DNA from: Streptomyces brevispora
GTDB lineage: Bacteria; Actinomycetota; Actinomycetes; Streptomycetales; Streptomycetaceae
DNA: 64,000 nucleotides
NCBI RefSeq assembly: GCF_007829885.1
Contig: NZ_VIWW01000001.1
Location: 1,364,001-1,428,000, forward strand
Direction: 5' to 3'
This document shows positions 9,154-18,248 of the stretch, in pieces. Made by a program: the position numbers and the translations under genes. Positions within the stretch are counted from its first letter, which is position 1. Each line of letters opens with the position of its first letter. The notes under the pieces are model-generated. The model saw only the letters and a list, made by a program, of their open reading frames with translations, did no database searches and was not told the origin of the DNA.

Positions 9154-9797
9154 CAGACCAGCGCCTCCGCCGCCCCGCCGCAGCCGACCAGCTCCAGCCC
9201 CTCTTCCCCGGTGATCCGCGCCGAGTCGCCCGGCCCCAGCTCCTCGTCGCTGATCCGCACCTCCCCGGCCACCACATGGACGTACACCCGAGGCGCGTCC
9301 GGCACCGCAGAACGCTCGCCCTCCCCCAGTCGCCGGACATGCAGCATCGCGCCCGCCTCCGGGAGGGCGTACGGGGTGGAGTCCGCGATGCCGGGGACGG
9401 TCGTGTACGAGGGCTCGCCGCCCGGCTCCAGCGGTGCGAGCCACATCTGGAGGAAGGTCAGCGGGACGTCCCCATCGTTGCGTTCGACGTGCCGGACGCC
9501 GCCCGCCGCGCTGAGGTGCTGGATGTCCCCGGCCCGCACGACGGTGGCACGGCCGGTGGAGTCGCGGTGGGTCAGCTCCCCCTCCACCACCCAGGTCACG
9601 ATCTCCGTGTGGCTGTGCGGGTGCTCGTCGAAGCCCGCGCCGGGGGCCAGGCGTTCCTCGTTGCAGGCGAGGACCGGGCCGAAGCGGAGGTTGTCCGGGT
9701 CGTAGAAGGTGCCGAAGGAGAAGGAGTGCCGGGACTCGATGCCGGCCGCCTCTTCCCCGCCCCTGAAGCGGTCGCCCGAGCGACGTACGGAAATCAC
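9138..9797 (-). CDS. Pirin-family bicupin protein
   Basis: A 219-residue pirin homologue. The N-terminal cupin has the pirin metal site: HPHSHTEIVTWVVEGELTH supplies the His cluster and a further His/Glu pair follows near SAAGGVRHVERN. The C-terminal cupin (about residues 130-215) is degenerate, as in YhaK-like pirins. Some members have quercetin 2,3-dioxygenase activity and others act as redox sensors, so the function cannot be fixed from sequence. The GTG at 9797 begins VISVRRSGDRF, the usual pirin start, and longer in-frame versions run into the upstream intergenic region. It is divergent from fasR. Confidence 0.88.
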   Translation of the reverse strand: MISVRRSGDRFRGGEEAAGIESRHSFSFGTFYDPDNLRFGPVLACNEERLAPGAGFDEHPHSHTEIVTWVVEGELTHRDSTGRATVVRAGDIQHLSAAGGVRHVERNDGDVPLTFLQMWLAPLEPGGEPSYTTVPGIADSTPYALPEAGAMLHVRRLGEGERSAVPDAPRVYVHVVAGEVRISDEELGPGDSARITGEEGLELVGCGGAAEALVWELPG

Positions 9798-9913
9798 CCG
9801 GCCCACGGTAGCCCGCGCCGCCGGACCAGGGCCCCGGCCGTGGGCCACTACCCGACGGAACGACCCGCGGACCGCCCCACCCCTCCGGGTGGCCGTCCGG
9901 ATAGGGCAGTCTT

Positions 9914-11119
9914 GTGTCCGTGCCCCGACCCGATCCTGAGCAGCCCGCTGCGAACGACGCCCATCTCCATGCCGCGACCCTGAAACGGCTGGAGCAGTCC
10001 TCCGGCCGGCTGGCCGCGAACGCGATCGCCCGCATGGACGAGTCACTGCCCTGGTACCGGGCCATGCCGCCGGAGAACCGGTCGTGGATCGGCCTGGTCG
10101 CCCAGGCCGGTATCGCCGCCTTCACCGAGTGGTTCCGGCATCCGGAGACCCCGCAGGCCATCTCGACCGATGTCTTCGGTACGGCTCCGCGCGAGTTGAC
10201 CCGGGCGATCACGCTGCGGCAGACCGTCGAGATGGTGCGTACGACGATCGAGGTCATGGAGGCCGCGATCGACGAGGTCGCCGCGCCCGGCGACGAGTCG
10301 GTGCTGCGCGAGGCACTGCTCGTCTACGCGCGGGAGATCGCCTTCGCGACCGCCCAGGTGTACGCCCAGGCCGCCGAGGCCCGGGGCGCGTGGGACGCCC
10401 GGCTCGAATCGCTCGTGGTGAACGCGGTGCTGTCCGGGGAGGCCGACGAGGGCGCCGTGTCCCGGGCCGCCGCGCTCGGCTGGAACTCCCCCGAACACGT
10501 CTGCGTGCTGCTCGGCACGGCACCGGACGGGGACAGCGAGCTGACCGTGGAGGCGATCAGGCGGGCCGCCCGGCACGCCAAGCTCCAGGTCCTGACCGGG
10601 GTGCTCGGCAACCGGCTCGTCGTCATCGCGGGCGGCAGCGACAATCCGCTCCAGGTCGCGAAGGCCCTGATCGGCCCGTACGCGGCGGGTCCGGTCGTCG
10701 CCGGTCCCGTGGTGCCCGACCTGCTGGCGGCCACCCGGTCCGCGCAGGCCGCCGCCGCCGGGCTCAAGGCGTGCAGCGCCTGGCAGGACGCGCCCCGGCC
10801 GGTCCTCGCGGACGATCTGCTGCCGGAGCGCGCGATGGCGGGTGACCCGGCCGCGCGGGACCAGTTGGTAGAGGAGATCTACAGACCGCTTGAAGAAGCG
10901 GGTTCCGCTCTCCTGGAGACGCTGAGTGTGTATCTGGAACAGGCGAGCAGTCTCGAAGGGGCCGCCAGGATGCTCTTCGTCCACCCCAACACCGTGCGCT
11001 ACCGGCTGCGACGTGTGACGGACGTCACCGGGTGGTCACCGTCCGATGTCCGCTCGGCGTTCACGCTGCGGATCGCCCTCATCCTGGGGCGTCTGGCCGA
11101 CAGGGATCCTCAGTCCTAG
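9914..11119 (+). CDS. fasR: PucR-type transcriptional activator of fatty acid synthesis, FasR
   Basis: A 401-residue regulator with a C-terminal PucR helix-turn-helix (about residues 340-395; ARMLFVHPNTVRYRLRRV is the DNA-reading segment) and a GGDEF-like middle domain. In S. coelicolor FasR, encoded directly upstream of fabD, activates the fabD-fabH-acpP-fabF operon; the same order and spacing are seen here, which is the main reason for the symbol. The GTG at 9914 was taken as start; a second GTG two codons later is equally possible. Only 89 bp separate it from fabD, so the operator is probably in that gap. Confidence 0.9.
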   Translation: MSVPRPDPEQPAANDAHLHAATLKRLEQSSGRLAANAIARMDESLPWYRAMPPENRSWIGLVAQAGIAAFTEWFRHPETPQAISTDVFGTAPRELTRAITLRQTVEMVRTTIEVMEAAIDEVAAPGDESVLREALLVYAREIAFATAQVYAQAAEARGAWDARLESLVVNAVLSGEADEGAVSRAAALGWNSPEHVCVLLGTAPDGDSELTVEAIRRAARHAKLQVLTGVLGNRLVVIAGGSDNPLQVAKALIGPYAAGPVVAGPVVPDLLAATRSAQAAAAGLKACSAWQDAPRPVLADDLLPERAMAGDPAARDQLVEEIYRPLEEAGSALLETLSVYLEQASSLEGAARMLFVHPNTVRYRLRRVTDVTGWSPSDVRSAFTLRIALILGRLADRDPQS

Positions 11120-11123
11120 ACTT

Positions 11124-11151
11124 TTGTCGGACATCAACAATTCCCCATACG
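11124..11151 (+). promoter_or_regulatory. Candidate promoter of the fabD operon
   Basis: TTGTCG at 11124-11129 and CATACG at 11146-11151 with a 16-bp spacer look like a vegetative Streptomyces promoter. The surrounding fasR-fabD gap is noticeably more AT-rich than its flanks and is where FasR would be expected to bind. Not proven. Confidence 0.35.
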
Positions 11152-11208
11152 GTTCTTCGTCCCTGTCCCCACGGGTGTTCCGGACCGTTCACAAGAGAGA
11201 GTGTGAGG

Positions 11209-12123
11209 GTGCTCGTACTCGTCGCTCCCGGCCAAGGCGCTCAGACGCCCGGCTTCCTGACTCCCTGGCTCGACCTCCCCGGTGCCACCGACCGCATCGC
11301 GGGCTGGTCCGACGCCATCGGGCTCGACCTTGCCCACTACGGCACGAAGGCCGACGCGGACGAGATCCGCGACACCGCGGTGGCTCAGCCACTGCTGGTC
11401 GCAGCCGGTCTGCTGTCCGCAGCGGCACTCGACGCGTCACCGAACGTCGTCGCAGGTCACAGCGTTGGCGAAATCACTGCGGCCGCTTTTGCCGGAGTCA
11501 TCGACGACGAGGCCGCCCTCCGTCTCGTACGCACCCGCGGGCTCGCCATGGCCGAGGCCGCGGCGGTCACCGAGACCGGCATGGCCGCGCTGCTCGGCGG
11601 GGACCCCGAGGTCACCATCCAGCACCTGGAGAAGCTCGGCCTGACCCCGGCGAACGTCAACGGGGCCGGTCAGATCGTCGCCGCCGGCACCGCCGCGCAG
11701 ATCGCCGCGCTCGCCGACGACAAGCCCGAGGGTGTGCGCCGCGTGGTGCCCCTGAAGGTCGCCGGCGCGTTCCACACGCACCACATGGCACCCGCCGTCG
11801 AGCGGCTCCGCGAGGCCGCCGCGGCCCTGGAGGTCTCCGACCCGGCCGTGACATATGTCTCGAACGCCGACGGGCGGACCGTCGCCACCGGCGCGGAGGT
11901 CATCTCCCGCCTGGTCGGCCAGGTCGCCAACCCGGTCCGCTGGGACCTGTGCATGGAGACCTTCAAGGAACTGGGTGTCACGGCGCTGATCGAGGCCTGC
12001 CCCGGCGGCACGCTCACCGGTCTCGCCAAGCGTGCGCTGCCCGGCGTGCAGACCCTCGCGCTCAAGACCCCCGACGACCTCGACGCGGCCCGCGCGCTCA
12101 TCGCTGAGCACGCGGGCGCCTAA
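11209..12123 (+). CDS. fabD: Malonyl-CoA:ACP transacylase
   Basis: A 304-residue FabD, which transfers malonyl from CoA to acyl carrier protein for fatty acid elongation (and in streptomycetes also for type II polyketide synthases). The nucleophile is Ser85 in VVAGHSVGEI. The active-site His of GAFHTHHM and the conserved VLVAPGQGAQ start are present. The GTG at 11209 is preferred over the GTG at 11203 because the GAGAG ribosome site at about 11195-11199 is then 9 nt away and the protein begins as known FabDs do. First gene of the operon; fabH follows after 13 bp. Confidence 0.95.
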   Translation: MLVLVAPGQGAQTPGFLTPWLDLPGATDRIAGWSDAIGLDLAHYGTKADADEIRDTAVAQPLLVAAGLLSAAALDASPNVVAGHSVGEITAAAFAGVIDDEAALRLVRTRGLAMAEAAAVTETGMAALLGGDPEVTIQHLEKLGLTPANVNGAGQIVAAGTAAQIAALADDKPEGVRRVVPLKVAGAFHTHHMAPAVERLREAAAALEVSDPAVTYVSNADGRTVATGAEVISRLVGQVANPVRWDLCMETFKELGVTALIEACPGGTLTGLAKRALPGVQTLALKTPDDLDAARALIAEHAGA

Positions 12124-12136
12124 GGAGCCCGAGAGC

Positions 12137-13138
12137 ATGTCGAAGATCAAGCCCAGTCAGGGCGCCCCGTACGCACGGATCATGGGTGTCGGCGGCTACC
12201 GCCCGACCCGTGTCGTGCCGAACGAGGTGATCCTCGAGACGATCGACTCCTCCGACGAGTGGATCCGCTCCCGGTCCGGCATCGCCACCCGCCACTGGGC
12301 CTCCGACGAGGAGACCGTGGCGGCGATGTCCGTCGAGGCGTCCGGCAAGGCCATCGCCGATGCCGGGATCACCCCGTCGCAGATCGGCGCGGTCATCGTC
12401 TCCACCGTCTCGCACTTCAAGCAGACCCCGGCCATCGCCACCGAGATCGCCCACAAGATCGGCGCGGGCAAGCCCGCCGCGTTCGACATCTCGGCCGGCT
12501 GCGCGGGCTTCGGCTACGGCCTGACGCTCGCCAAGGGCATGATCGTCGAGGGCTCGGCACAGTACGTGCTCGTGATCGGCGTGGAGCGGCTGAGCGACCT
12601 CACCGACCTGAACGACCGCGCGACGGCGTTCCTGTTCGGCGACGGCGCCGGAGCCGTCATCGTCGGCCCGTCCAAGGTGCCCGCCATCGGCCCCACGGTA
12701 TGGGGCTCCGAGGGCGACAAGTCCGAGACGATCAAGCAGACCGTGGCGTGGGACACCTTCCACGCCGAACGACCGGAGAAGTTCCCGGCCATCACGCAGG
12801 AGGGCCAGGCGGTCTTCCGCTGGGCCGTGTTCGAGATGGCGAAGGTCGCCCAGCAGGCGCTGGACGCGGCCGGGATCGCCCCGGAAGACCTGGACGTCTT
12901 CATTCCGCACCAGGCCAACATGCGGATCATCGACTCGATGGTGAAGACCCTGAAGCTGCCGGAGCACGTCACGGTCGCCCGTGACGTGGAGACCACCGGC
13001 AACACCTCCGCCGCCTCGATTCCGCTCGCTATGGAGCGGCTTCTGGCGACCGGTCAGGCGAAGAGCGGCGACACCGCGCTCGTCATCGGCTTCGGGGCGG
13101 GTCTCGTCTACGCCGCGACGGTCGTTACTCTCCCCTAG
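12137..13138 (+). CDS. fabH: Beta-ketoacyl-ACP synthase III
   Basis: A 333-residue FabH, which condenses a short-chain acyl-CoA with malonyl-ACP to start fatty acid synthesis and, in Streptomyces, selects branched starter units. The catalytic triad is Cys122 (ISAGCAGFGYGL), the His of PHQANMRII and the Asn of TTGNTSAAS. The ATG at 12137 has a GGAG ribosome site 8-10 nt upstream and lies 13 bp after fabD. Length is normal. Confidence 0.96.
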   Translation: MSKIKPSQGAPYARIMGVGGYRPTRVVPNEVILETIDSSDEWIRSRSGIATRHWASDEETVAAMSVEASGKAIADAGITPSQIGAVIVSTVSHFKQTPAIATEIAHKIGAGKPAAFDISAGCAGFGYGLTLAKGMIVEGSAQYVLVIGVERLSDLTDLNDRATAFLFGDGAGAVIVGPSKVPAIGPTVWGSEGDKSETIKQTVAWDTFHAERPEKFPAITQEGQAVFRWAVFEMAKVAQQALDAAGIAPEDLDVFIPHQANMRIIDSMVKTLKLPEHVTVARDVETTGNTSAASIPLAMERLLATGQAKSGDTALVIGFGAGLVYAATVVTLP

Positions 13139-13202
13139 GCACACCGGGTCTTTCCGGCCCGGACACCCGAACCCAGCAGATATACACCGAAGGAGCGCCA
13201 AC

Positions 13203-13451
13203 ATGGCCGCCACTCAGGAAGAGATCGTCACCGGTCTCGCCGAGATCGTCAACGAGATCGCCGGTATCCCGGTCGAGGACGTCCAGCTGGACAAGTCCTT
13301 CACCGACGACCTGGACGTCGACTCGCTGTCCATGGTCGAGGTCGTCGTCGCCGCCGAGGAGCGCTTCGACGTCAAGATTCCCGACGAGGACGTCAAGAAC
13401 CTCAAGACGGTCGGCGATGCTGCCGACTACATCCTCAAGCACCAGGCCTGA
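13203..13451 (+). CDS. acpP: Acyl carrier protein of fatty acid synthesis
   Basis: An 82-residue acidic ACP. Ser41 in the DLDVDSLSM motif is the site of 4'-phosphopantetheine attachment. The helices match primary-metabolism ACPs rather than those of antibiotic clusters. The ATG at 13203 has an AAGGAG ribosome site just upstream. It lies between fabH and fabF in the fatty acid operon, separated by 64 and 77 bp. Confidence 0.96.
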   Translation: MAATQEEIVTGLAEIVNEIAGIPVEDVQLDKSFTDDLDVDSLSMVEVVVAAEERFDVKIPDEDVKNLKTVGDAADYILKHQA

Positions 13452-13528
13452 TCCAGCCGGCTCGTGTGTCGCCACCCGGCGGTGGCGCCGCTGATTCACG
13501 ACCCCCTACACGTGGAGAAGATTTTCCA

Positions 13529-14791
13529 GTGAGCTCGACCAATCGCACCGTGGTCGTCACCGGTATCGGCGCAACCACTCCGCTGGGTGGCGATTCCGCA
13601 TCGACCTGGGAAGGTCTGATGGCCGGCCGGTCCGGCGTCAAGCCTCTCGAGGGCGAACGTTTCGCCGAACTGCCTGTCCGGATCGCGGCCCTCGCGGCCG
13701 TCGACCCGGGTGACGTCCTGCCCCGCCCGCTCGCCCGCAAGCTGGACCGCTCGGCGCAGTTCGCGCTGATCGCGGCCCGTGAGGCGTGGGCGGACGCGGG
13801 CTTCACCGGCAAGGCCGGTGAGGACGAGAACATCCAGCCCGAGCGGCTGGGCTCGGTCATCGCTTCCGGTATCGGCGGCGTGATCACCCTGCTCGACCAG
13901 TACGACGTGCTGAAGGAGAAGGGCGTACGCCGCGTCTCCCCGCACACCGTGCCCATGCTCATGCCCAACGGTCCGGCCGCCAACGTCGGTATCGAGGTGA
14001 ACGCCCAGGCGGGCGTCCACACCCCGGTCTCCGCCTGTGCGTCGGGCGCCGAGGCGATCGGGTACGCCGTCGAGATGATCCGCACCGGCCGTGCCGATGT
14101 GGTCCTCGCCGGTGGCACCGAGGCGGCCATCCACCCGCTGCCGATCGCCGCGTTCGCCAACATGATGGCGATGTCCAAGAGCAACGACGAGCCCGAGAAG
14201 GCCTCGCGCCCCTACGACACCGCCCGGGACGGCTTCGTCCTCGGCGAGGGCGCCGGCATCGTCATCCTGGAGTCCGCGGAGCACGCCGCCGCGCGCGGCG
14301 CCCGGGTCTACTGCGAGGTGCTGGGCCAGGGGCTGTCCGCGGACGCCCACCACATCGCGCAGCCCGAGCCGACCGGGCGCGGTATCGCCGCGGCGATGCA
14401 GAACCTGCTGGACCAGACGGACCTCAAGCCGTCCGAGGTCGTGCACCTCAACGCGCACGCGACGTCCACGCCGCAGGGCGACGTCGCCGAGCTGAGGGCG
14501 CTGCGCAAGATCCTGGGCGACGACCTGGACCATGTCGCGATCTCCGCGACGAAGTCGATGACGGGTCACCTCCTCGGTGGCGCGGGTGGCATCGAGACCG
14601 TGGCGACGGTCCTGGCGCTGCACCACCGGATGGCTCCGCCGACCATCAACATCGACAACCTCGACGACGCGGTCGAGGCCGACATCGTGCGTGACACTCC
14701 GCGGCCGTTGCCCGAGGGGCCGATCGCGGCGATCAACAACTCGTTCGGGTTCGGCGGGCACAACGTGGTGCTGGCGTTCCGGAGCGTGTGA
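13529..14791 (+). CDS. fabF: Beta-ketoacyl-ACP synthase II
   Basis: A 420-residue FabF that performs the elongating condensations. The catalytic Cys170 is in PVSACASGAEAIGYA and the two active-site histidines are in NAHATSTPQGD and KSMTGHLLGGAGG, giving the C-H-H triad of elongating synthases. The GTG at 13529 has a GGAGAAG ribosome site 8 nt upstream (13514-13520). Last gene of the operon; a strong hairpin follows. Confidence 0.96.
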   Translation: MSSTNRTVVVTGIGATTPLGGDSASTWEGLMAGRSGVKPLEGERFAELPVRIAALAAVDPGDVLPRPLARKLDRSAQFALIAAREAWADAGFTGKAGEDENIQPERLGSVIASGIGGVITLLDQYDVLKEKGVRRVSPHTVPMLMPNGPAANVGIEVNAQAGVHTPVSACASGAEAIGYAVEMIRTGRADVVLAGGTEAAIHPLPIAAFANMMAMSKSNDEPEKASRPYDTARDGFVLGEGAGIVILESAEHAAARGARVYCEVLGQGLSADAHHIAQPEPTGRGIAAAMQNLLDQTDLKPSEVVHLNAHATSTPQGDVAELRALRKILGDDLDHVAISATKSMTGHLLGGAGGIETVATVLALHHRMAPPTINIDNLDDAVEADIVRDTPRPLPEGPIAAINNSFGFGGHNVVLAFRSV

Positions 14792-14805
14792 TCCTTTCCC
14801 GCTGT

Positions 14806-14853
14806 ACGTGTGAAGCCCGTCTCCCCGGTTCCGGGGAGGCGGGCTTCACACGT
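14806..14853 (+). terminator. Terminator of the fatty acid operon
   Basis: A 23-bp stem with one G-T pair and a 2-nt loop lies 15 bp after the fabF stop codon. There is no U-tract. The extreme stem length makes it a convincing operon end. Confidence 0.92.
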
Positions 14854-14944
14854 CGCGGGGATGAGATCAAGCCTCGCCGGTGTTCGAGGCGCGGGGTCCG
14901 CGGCCGGGCCCCGGTCATACGACTCCCCGTCACACGGCCCCCGG

Positions 14945-15439
14945 TCACACGACCTGGTGGAGCCAGCGGACCGGGGCGCCCTCGCCCGCGTGACGGAAGG
15001 ACTCCAGTTCGTCGTCCCACGGCTTGCCCAGGAGCGTGGCGATCTCCGCCTCCAGGTCCGTCTCGCCCCGCACCGACCGCGCCAGCGCGGCCCGCAGCCG
15101 GTCCTCGGGGATCAGGATGTCGCCGTGCATGCCGGTGACCGCGTGGAAGATGCCCAGCTCGGGCGTGGAGCTGTAGCGCTCGCCCTCCGCGGCCGGCGAC
15201 GGCTCCGCCGTCACCTCGAAGCGCAGCAGATCCCAGCCGCGCAACGCGGAGGCGAGCTTCGAGGCCGTGCCCGGCCGGGCCTGCCAGGAGAACTCGGACC
15301 GCCAGGTGCCGGGCACGGCCGGCTGTCTGATCCAGTCGAGCTGGACCCTCACACCGAGTACACCCTCCACCGCCCATTCCACGTGTGGGCAGAGCGCGCG
15401 CGGTGCGGAGTGAACGTACAGAACTCCACGTGTCGTCAC
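14945..15439 (-). CDS. DUF3145-family protein
   Basis: A 164-residue protein of the actinobacterial DUF3145 family, recognisable from VLYVHSAPRALCPHVEWA at the N-terminus and a C-terminal PWDDELESFRHAGEGAPVRWLHQVV. It is normally encoded right beside fabF, convergently as here. It has no signal peptide or membrane segment. Function is unknown; the conserved position suggests a link to lipid or cell envelope metabolism, but that is only association. Confidence 0.88.
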   Translation of the reverse strand: MTTRGVLYVHSAPRALCPHVEWAVEGVLGVRVQLDWIRQPAVPGTWRSEFSWQARPGTASKLASALRGWDLLRFEVTAEPSPAAEGERYSSTPELGIFHAVTGMHGDILIPEDRLRAALARSVRGETDLEAEIATLLGKPWDDELESFRHAGEGAPVRWLHQVV

Positions 15440-15793
15440 CGGGACCTCCAGTCTGGGACGAGGTTCGCCTTCCCCCGCGGCCTCGCGCCCGAACCGTCTC
15501 TTCTCGGCCGGTTCCCGAGGCTTTCATCAGTTAACAGCATCGGGAGTTAATCTCCGGAAAAGGGACAGTACGTGACGTGATGTGATGTTCGGAAGCCACC
15601 CGAGTGGAGCCTGGCTGCCGAAAGAGCCACTGGTTCGACGGGGAAAAGCTACCGTGCGGCGGCGTCCGAGGTGTGACGTACCGTCGGTCCTGGGCCCATC
15701 ATTCGCTCTGCATTCACCCGGCGGGGCACGGGGGCCCGCCGACCGGTGCCAGGAGGGTTTGCCGGGGGCATGGGACAGGAGGGGAGCAGGGAA
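15440..15793. other. Intergenic region with divergent promoters
   Basis: 354 bp between two divergently oriented genes. The part around 15525-15580 is clearly AT-richer, with a GTTAAC palindrome followed by a second GTTAA, and probably carries the promoter of the DUF3145 gene. I see no convincing additional gene or RNA. Confidence 0.4.
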
Positions 15794-16705
15794 ATGCCGG
15801 ATCGCTTCGCGGGGCGCCGATCGCGCACAGCGCTGGCCGCGGTGGCCGCGCTGTCGTGCCTCGGCACGGCCGCACTGGCCGGCTGCGACTCCGGACCGGA
15901 CCGCACGACGAAGGGCGCGGCGGCCGGGCAGCGCCCCTCCGCGGCGGCACCGGTCTGGGACCGCAGCCCGGGGTCGGTCGCGGCGGTCGGGGACTCCATC
16001 ACCCGCGGGTTCGACGCCTGCTCGGTGCTGGCGGACTGTCCCGAGGCCTCCTGGTCTACCGGCACGGACAGCACGGTGCGCAGCCTCGCGGTGCGGCTGC
16101 TCGGCGCCTCCGGCGCGGCGGAGCGCAGTTGGAACCACGCGGAGACGGGGGCCCGGATCGCCCAGCTGCCGGAACAGATGGCGCTGGCCGCGAAGGAGGA
16201 CCCCGATCTGGTGACGGTGATGATCGGCGCCAACGACGCCTGCCGGGACTCGGTGCGGGTCATGACGCCGGTGGCCGATTTCCGTGCGTCGTTCGAGGCG
16301 TCGATGCGCCAGTTGCGCAGCACCGCGCCGAAGACGCAGGTGTACGTGTCGAGCGTGCCGGATCTGAAGCGGCTCTGGTCGACGGGGCGCGGCAACCAGC
16401 TGGGCAAGGAGATCTGGAAGCTGGGGATCTGCAAGTCGATGCTGGGCGACGCGGACGACATGAGCGCCCCGGCGGTGGCCCGGCGCGCGGCGGTGCGGGA
16501 GCGCGTGGTGGCGTACAACGACGTGCTGCGCGAGGTGTGCGCGAAGGATCCGCGCTGCCGTTACGACGGCGGGGCGGTCTTCGACTACCGGTTCACCGGC
16601 AAGCAGCTCAGCCCCTGGGACTGGTTCCACCCGGGGCGCAACGGGCAGGCCCGGCTGGCCGAGATCGCGTACCGCAATGTCACGGCGGCCCGGCCCCCCG
16701 CGTGA
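15794..16705 (+). CDS. SGNH/GDSL-family esterase, predicted lipoprotein
   Basis: A 303-residue exported hydrolase. The N-terminal signal ends in a lipobox (TAALAGC), so the mature protein should be lipid-anchored at the membrane. SGNH blocks are seen in order: GDSITRGFD (nucleophile Ser), the block II glycine region, IGANDACRDS (Asn) and WDWFHPGRNGQ (His), giving the Ser-His machinery of SGNH esterases. The ATG at 15794 has an AGGAGGGG site 9 nt upstream; an in-frame ATG at 15770 is possible. Substrate unknown. Confidence 0.9.
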   Translation: MPDRFAGRRSRTALAAVAALSCLGTAALAGCDSGPDRTTKGAAAGQRPSAAAPVWDRSPGSVAAVGDSITRGFDACSVLADCPEASWSTGTDSTVRSLAVRLLGASGAAERSWNHAETGARIAQLPEQMALAAKEDPDLVTVMIGANDACRDSVRVMTPVADFRASFEASMRQLRSTAPKTQVYVSSVPDLKRLWSTGRGNQLGKEIWKLGICKSMLGDADDMSAPAVARRAAVRERVVAYNDVLREVCAKDPRCRYDGGAVFDYRFTGKQLSPWDWFHPGRNGQARLAEIAYRNVTAARPPA

Positions 16706-16726
16706 GAACCGGCCGGTCTAGAGTTC

Positions 16727-17731
16727 GTGATCATGGACACGGGTTCGAGTACGGCGATGCGTACGGAAGACTTCGGCACCCTCGGGGACGGCACGGCCGT
16801 GCACCGCTGGACGCTGGAGCGGGACGGCACGCGGGTGCGCGTGCTGACGTACGGCGGTGTCGTGCAGTCGGTCGAGGTGCCGGACCGTGACGGCGTGCGG
16901 GCCGGTGTGGCGCTCGGCCTGCCGGATCTCGCCTCGTACCTGAAGTACACCGGGCCGTACTTCGGCGCGCTGGTCGGGCGGTACGCGAACCGGATCGGCG
17001 GCGCGGCCTTCGAACTCGACGGCCGGACCCGTCACCTCACGCGCAACGAGGGGCGCAACCACGTGCACGGCGGGGCCCTCGGCTTCGACAAGCGTGTGTG
17101 GGACGCCAGGGAGATCGCGGACGGGGTCGAGCTGTCCCTGGTCTCGGCGGACGGCGAGGAGGGCTTCCCGGGGCGGCTGGAGGTCACGGTGGCCTACACG
17201 CTGGACGAGGGCGGGGCGCTGCGGATCGCGTACCGGGCGACGACGGACGCGCCGACCGTGCTGAACCTGACGAACCACACGTACTGGAACCTGGCGGGCG
17301 CCGACAGCGGCAGCGCGCTCGGGCAGCGGCTGCGGATCGCGGCCGGGCGGATCACCCCGGCCGATGCGGAGTCGCTGCCGACGGGTGAGTTCCTGCCGGT
17401 GGACGGGACCCGGTTCGACTTCCGGGAGCCTCGGCCGGTCCCCGAGGAGTACGACCACAACTACGTGCTGGACGAGGGCGTGACGGGTCCGGCGGCCGAG
17501 TTGTACGACGAGGTGTCGGGGCGCGCCCTGACCGTCACGACCACGGAACCCGGTCTTCAGCTCTACACGGCGGACCACTTCGACGGGGAGCCGTTCGGGC
17601 CGTGCGCCGGGATCGCGCTGGAGACCCAGCACTTCCCCGACTCCCCGAACCGGCCGGAGTTCCCGAGCACGGTGCTGCGGCCGGGCGGCGCGTACGTGTC
17701 GACGACGGTGTACGGCTTCTCGGTGCGCTGA
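16727..17731 (+). CDS. galM: Aldose 1-epimerase
   Basis: A 334-residue galactose mutarotase-type enzyme that interconverts alpha and beta anomers. Conserved active-site pieces are visible: the Arg of GRYANRIGGAAF, the His of RNHVHGG, the His of NLTNHTYWNL and the catalytic Glu of IALETQHFPDSPN. A GTG at 16727 is followed two codons later by an ATG at 16733, either of which could initiate. It is 21 bp after the SGNH lipoprotein gene and is closed by a strong terminator. Confidence 0.93.
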   Translation: MIMDTGSSTAMRTEDFGTLGDGTAVHRWTLERDGTRVRVLTYGGVVQSVEVPDRDGVRAGVALGLPDLASYLKYTGPYFGALVGRYANRIGGAAFELDGRTRHLTRNEGRNHVHGGALGFDKRVWDAREIADGVELSLVSADGEEGFPGRLEVTVAYTLDEGGALRIAYRATTDAPTVLNLTNHTYWNLAGADSGSALGQRLRIAAGRITPADAESLPTGEFLPVDGTRFDFREPRPVPEEYDHNYVLDEGVTGPAAELYDEVSGRALTVTTTEPGLQLYTADHFDGEPFGPCAGIALETQHFPDSPNRPEFPSTVLRPGGAYVSTTVYGFSVR

Positions 17732-17742
17732 GGCGGTACGGG

Positions 17743-17787
17743 GGAAGAGCCCCGGAGCGGGGTCAGGGACCGCTCCGGGGCTCTTCC
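17743..17787 (+). terminator. Terminator after the aldose epimerase gene
   Basis: A perfect 18-bp inverted repeat (17743-17760 with 17770-17787) and a 9-nt loop, 11 bp after the galM stop. Confidence 0.9.
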
Positions 17788-17791
17788 GTAC

Positions 17792-18130
17792 ATGGGTGCC
17801 GCCGGGGGGGGTGGACGGGGGGGGGGGCACCCGGCGCGGGAGTTCTTCACCCACCACTACACCCAGGTCCGGGCGAGCATGGCGGCGATGCTGCGCACCG
17901 AGTTCGGGGAGCGGCTGCCGGGCGGGCTCACGCCGGAGCGTGCCGCGCCGCTCCTGATCGCGACGATGGACGGGCTGCAGTACCAGTGGCTGCTGGACCC
18001 GGAAGCGGTGGACATGCCGGCAGCGTTCCAGGACTTCCTGCGGCTGCTGCGGCCCGACGCCGCACAGACCTCGCGGCCGGAGTCCGCGGACGCCCCCGAA
18101 GCCGAAGGCCACGACCCCGCCCACGACTGA
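17792..18130 (+). pseudogene. TetR-family regulator, C-terminal remnant
   Basis: From about 17831 the sequence encodes some 90 residues typical of a TetR ligand-binding C-terminus (FFTHHYTQVRASMAAMLRTE, then LLIATMDGLQYQWLLDPEAV). The DNA-binding half is missing: only 61 bp lie between the galM stop and the 17792 ATG, and they are filled by the galM terminator. The break is marked by runs of 8 G (17804-17811) and 11 G (17817-17827). It cannot bind DNA as encoded. Deletion of the 5' half is the simplest explanation. Confidence 0.75.
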
Positions 18131-18248
18131 CATGACCTGCGGCAACGCCGATACGACAAGATCGTTAAGCGTCACCTGAGGGTGATTCCCGGGCGGTCTA
18201 CGCGCGTCCATGTGAATGCGCCCGTTTCGCGCCCCCCAGGGTGTCCGC

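Noticed and set aside
17804..17827. The G8/G11 runs as proven phase-variation tract
   Set aside because: No intact gene would be restored by changing their length, because the 5' half of the TetR gene is absent.
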